A stretch of 25,611 bases of DNA from Rhodobacteraceae bacterium UBA7436. Its GTDB lineage: Bacteria; Pseudomonadota; Alphaproteobacteria; Rhodobacterales; Rhodobacteraceae. The translations under genes and the position numbers were made by a program. The notes beneath the pieces were generated by a model. The model did no database searches. It was not told the DNA's origin and worked only from the letters and a program-made list of their open reading frames with translations. The stretch covers positions 55,357 to 80,967 of the forward strand of contig DLQI01000106.1 in the NCBI GenBank assembly GCA_002478745.1, read 5' to 3'. Each line of letters starts with the position of its first letter. Within the stretch, counting starts at the first letter, position 1. Positions 24,712 to 25,611 of the stretch are shown here, one piece after another.

Positions 24712-25611
24712 TCAGTCCTGTTGGCGTTTTCTGCGGTTCAAACGTCCGATCACAAAGGATGTTCTAGGTGCATAGACATAATCCGTTTTCTCATTTGAGA
24801 CAGGACGGGCCAACATGCGCGTCAGTCCAAATATGATCAACAGTGCATGGCCACCAGCGATCAAGATGAACAAGGCCGAGGGGCCGTAGGCTGTAATTAA
24901 AACAGAGGCGACATAGGGTGCGGCGATGGCACCGAGGGCGTAATAGAACATCAAGGCGGCCGATAGTTCGACCCGTTCGCTGTCTTTGGCAAAATCGTGT
25001 GCGTGTGCGGTTGCAACGGAAAAGATTGGAAATGAGGTGAGGCCAAACAAGAATGCCGTCAGCATAATGCCGGTGGTGCCCATCCCAGAGGCCATGACAG
25101 TCACCCCGCAACTGAGCATTGCAGCCACAGACAGCCAGATCAGGATCCAACGCCTGTCATATTTGTCAGCCAGCCAACCCACTGGATATTGCGCCAAGGC
25201 ACCGCCCAAGACAAATGCGGCTAAGAACCACGCGATTTGCCCAACGCTTAGGCCAACCTCTTGACCATACAGAGGGCCAACCATCCGAAATGATGCTGCC
25301 GATAATGCTGCGACGACCACACCAGCGGCGGCCAAAGGTGATCGTTCAAACGCCAATCGTGGACGCAAACGGGGTGCGCTGGGGGTTTCAGGTTGGGGTA
25401 CTTTGGTCAGCGTCAAAGGCAGCAAAGCTGCACAGCACAATATCGCCAAGATGTTGTAAGATACATAGCTTGCGGGCGCCAAAACACCGATCATCATTTG
25501 GGCCATCAAAGACCCGCTCATATCCACAATGCGGTAGGTGCCCATAGCGCGGCTACGTGTTTCATTGGTCACTTTGGCTTGTAACCATGCCTCGATCACC
25601 GTGTAGCACCC
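24712..25611 (-). CDS. MFS transporter, N-terminal part outside window
   Basis: This is an open frame of 299 residues to the stop at 24712, continuing through the right edge, so the first two to three membrane helices are missing. The visible part starts within VIEAWLQAKVTNETRSRAMG, a pattern typical of YcaD-like MFS permeases just after TM4. It includes the MFS inter-domain loop and GWLADKYDRRWIL (the A-like motif of the second half), then TM segments to about residue 265, and a basic C-terminal tail (GRLNRRKRQQD). It is a secondary transporter of the inner membrane; the substrate is unknown. It precedes metG on the same strand by 75 bases. Confidence 0.88.
   Translation of the reverse strand, partial: GCYTVIEAWLQAKVTNETRSRAMGTYRIVDMSGSLMAQMMIGVLAPASYVSYNILAILCCAALLPLTLTKVPQPETPSAPRLRPRLAFERSPLAAAGVVVAALSAASFRMVGPLYGQEVGLSVGQIAWFLAAFVLGGALAQYPVGWLADKYDRRWILIWLSVAAMLSCGVTVMASGMGTTGIMLTAFLFGLTSFPIFSVATAHAHDFAKDSERVELSAALMFYYALGAIAAPYVASVLITAYGPSALFILIAGGHALLIIFGLTRMLARPVSNEKTDYVYAPRTSFVIGRLNRRKRQQD

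Overview
The window looks like chromosomal DNA from a marine alphaproteobacterium of the Roseobacter group (Rhodobacteraceae). The signs are a PutA/Lrp-type PutR divergent pair, a glutaryl-CoA dehydrogenase with a divergent LysR regulator, a Rhodobacteraceae-type MetRS with an altered KMSKS loop, a DUF2235 hydrolase, a moderate GC content and short GC-rich intergenic hairpins. It carries about 18 protein genes plus a tRNA-Leu. It is densely coded: no gene-free stretch exceeds about 220 bases apart from the flanks of the tRNA. I see no CRISPR array, insertion sequence, prophage or integrase.

Region 1 (1-3503): the start of a secreted cupredoxin-like protein leaves the left edge on the minus strand. 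A LysR regulator (minus) then faces glutaryl-CoA dehydrogenase (plus), with a dyad-symmetric site between them. Convergent with gcdH is a minus-strand HD-domain protein. The spacing of its metal ligands resembles the mixed-valent diiron oxygenases PhnZ/TmpB.

Region 2 (3504-7344): an orphan form II CoxL-like molybdenum hydroxylase large subunit (motif AYRGAGR) has no small FeS or FAD subunit next to it. It overlaps a DUF2235 alpha/beta hydrolase gene that is split by a +1 frameshift near 6280. A PaaI-type thioesterase lies convergently on the minus strand.

Region 3 (7408-10936): metF (minus) and metR (plus) are divergent, with a perfect MetR box (TGAA-N5-TTCA) between them. A LysE-family exporter, a SuhB-type inositol monophosphatase with a recognisable promoter and intrinsic terminator, and a GC-rich hairpin repeat follow.

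Region 4 (10945-16304): a rhomboid protease lies downstream of a 1131-residue bifunctional PutA, separated only by a strong hairpin that includes the rhomboid start codon. The Lrp/AsnC-type putR is divergent from putA, with two overlapping inverted repeats in the gap. A secreted TPR protein follows putR.

Region 5 (16307-25611): tRNA-Leu(UAA) has its own promoter and a long hairpin terminator. An RND efflux operon (membrane-fusion protein and permease, 4-base overlap) follows. On the minus strand a likely transcription unit runs MFS transporter (cut by the window edge), metG, a glutaredoxin-2/GST-like protein and a geranylgeranyl-reductase-family flavoprotein. The last two are coupled by a GTGA overlap and use non-ATG starts.

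Most of the window is ordinary core metabolism and regulation. The best candidates for something less described are the PhnZ-like HD protein, the orphan CoxL, the frameshifted DUF2235 gene, the start-codon hairpins and the RND pump whose proton-relay residues are replaced.
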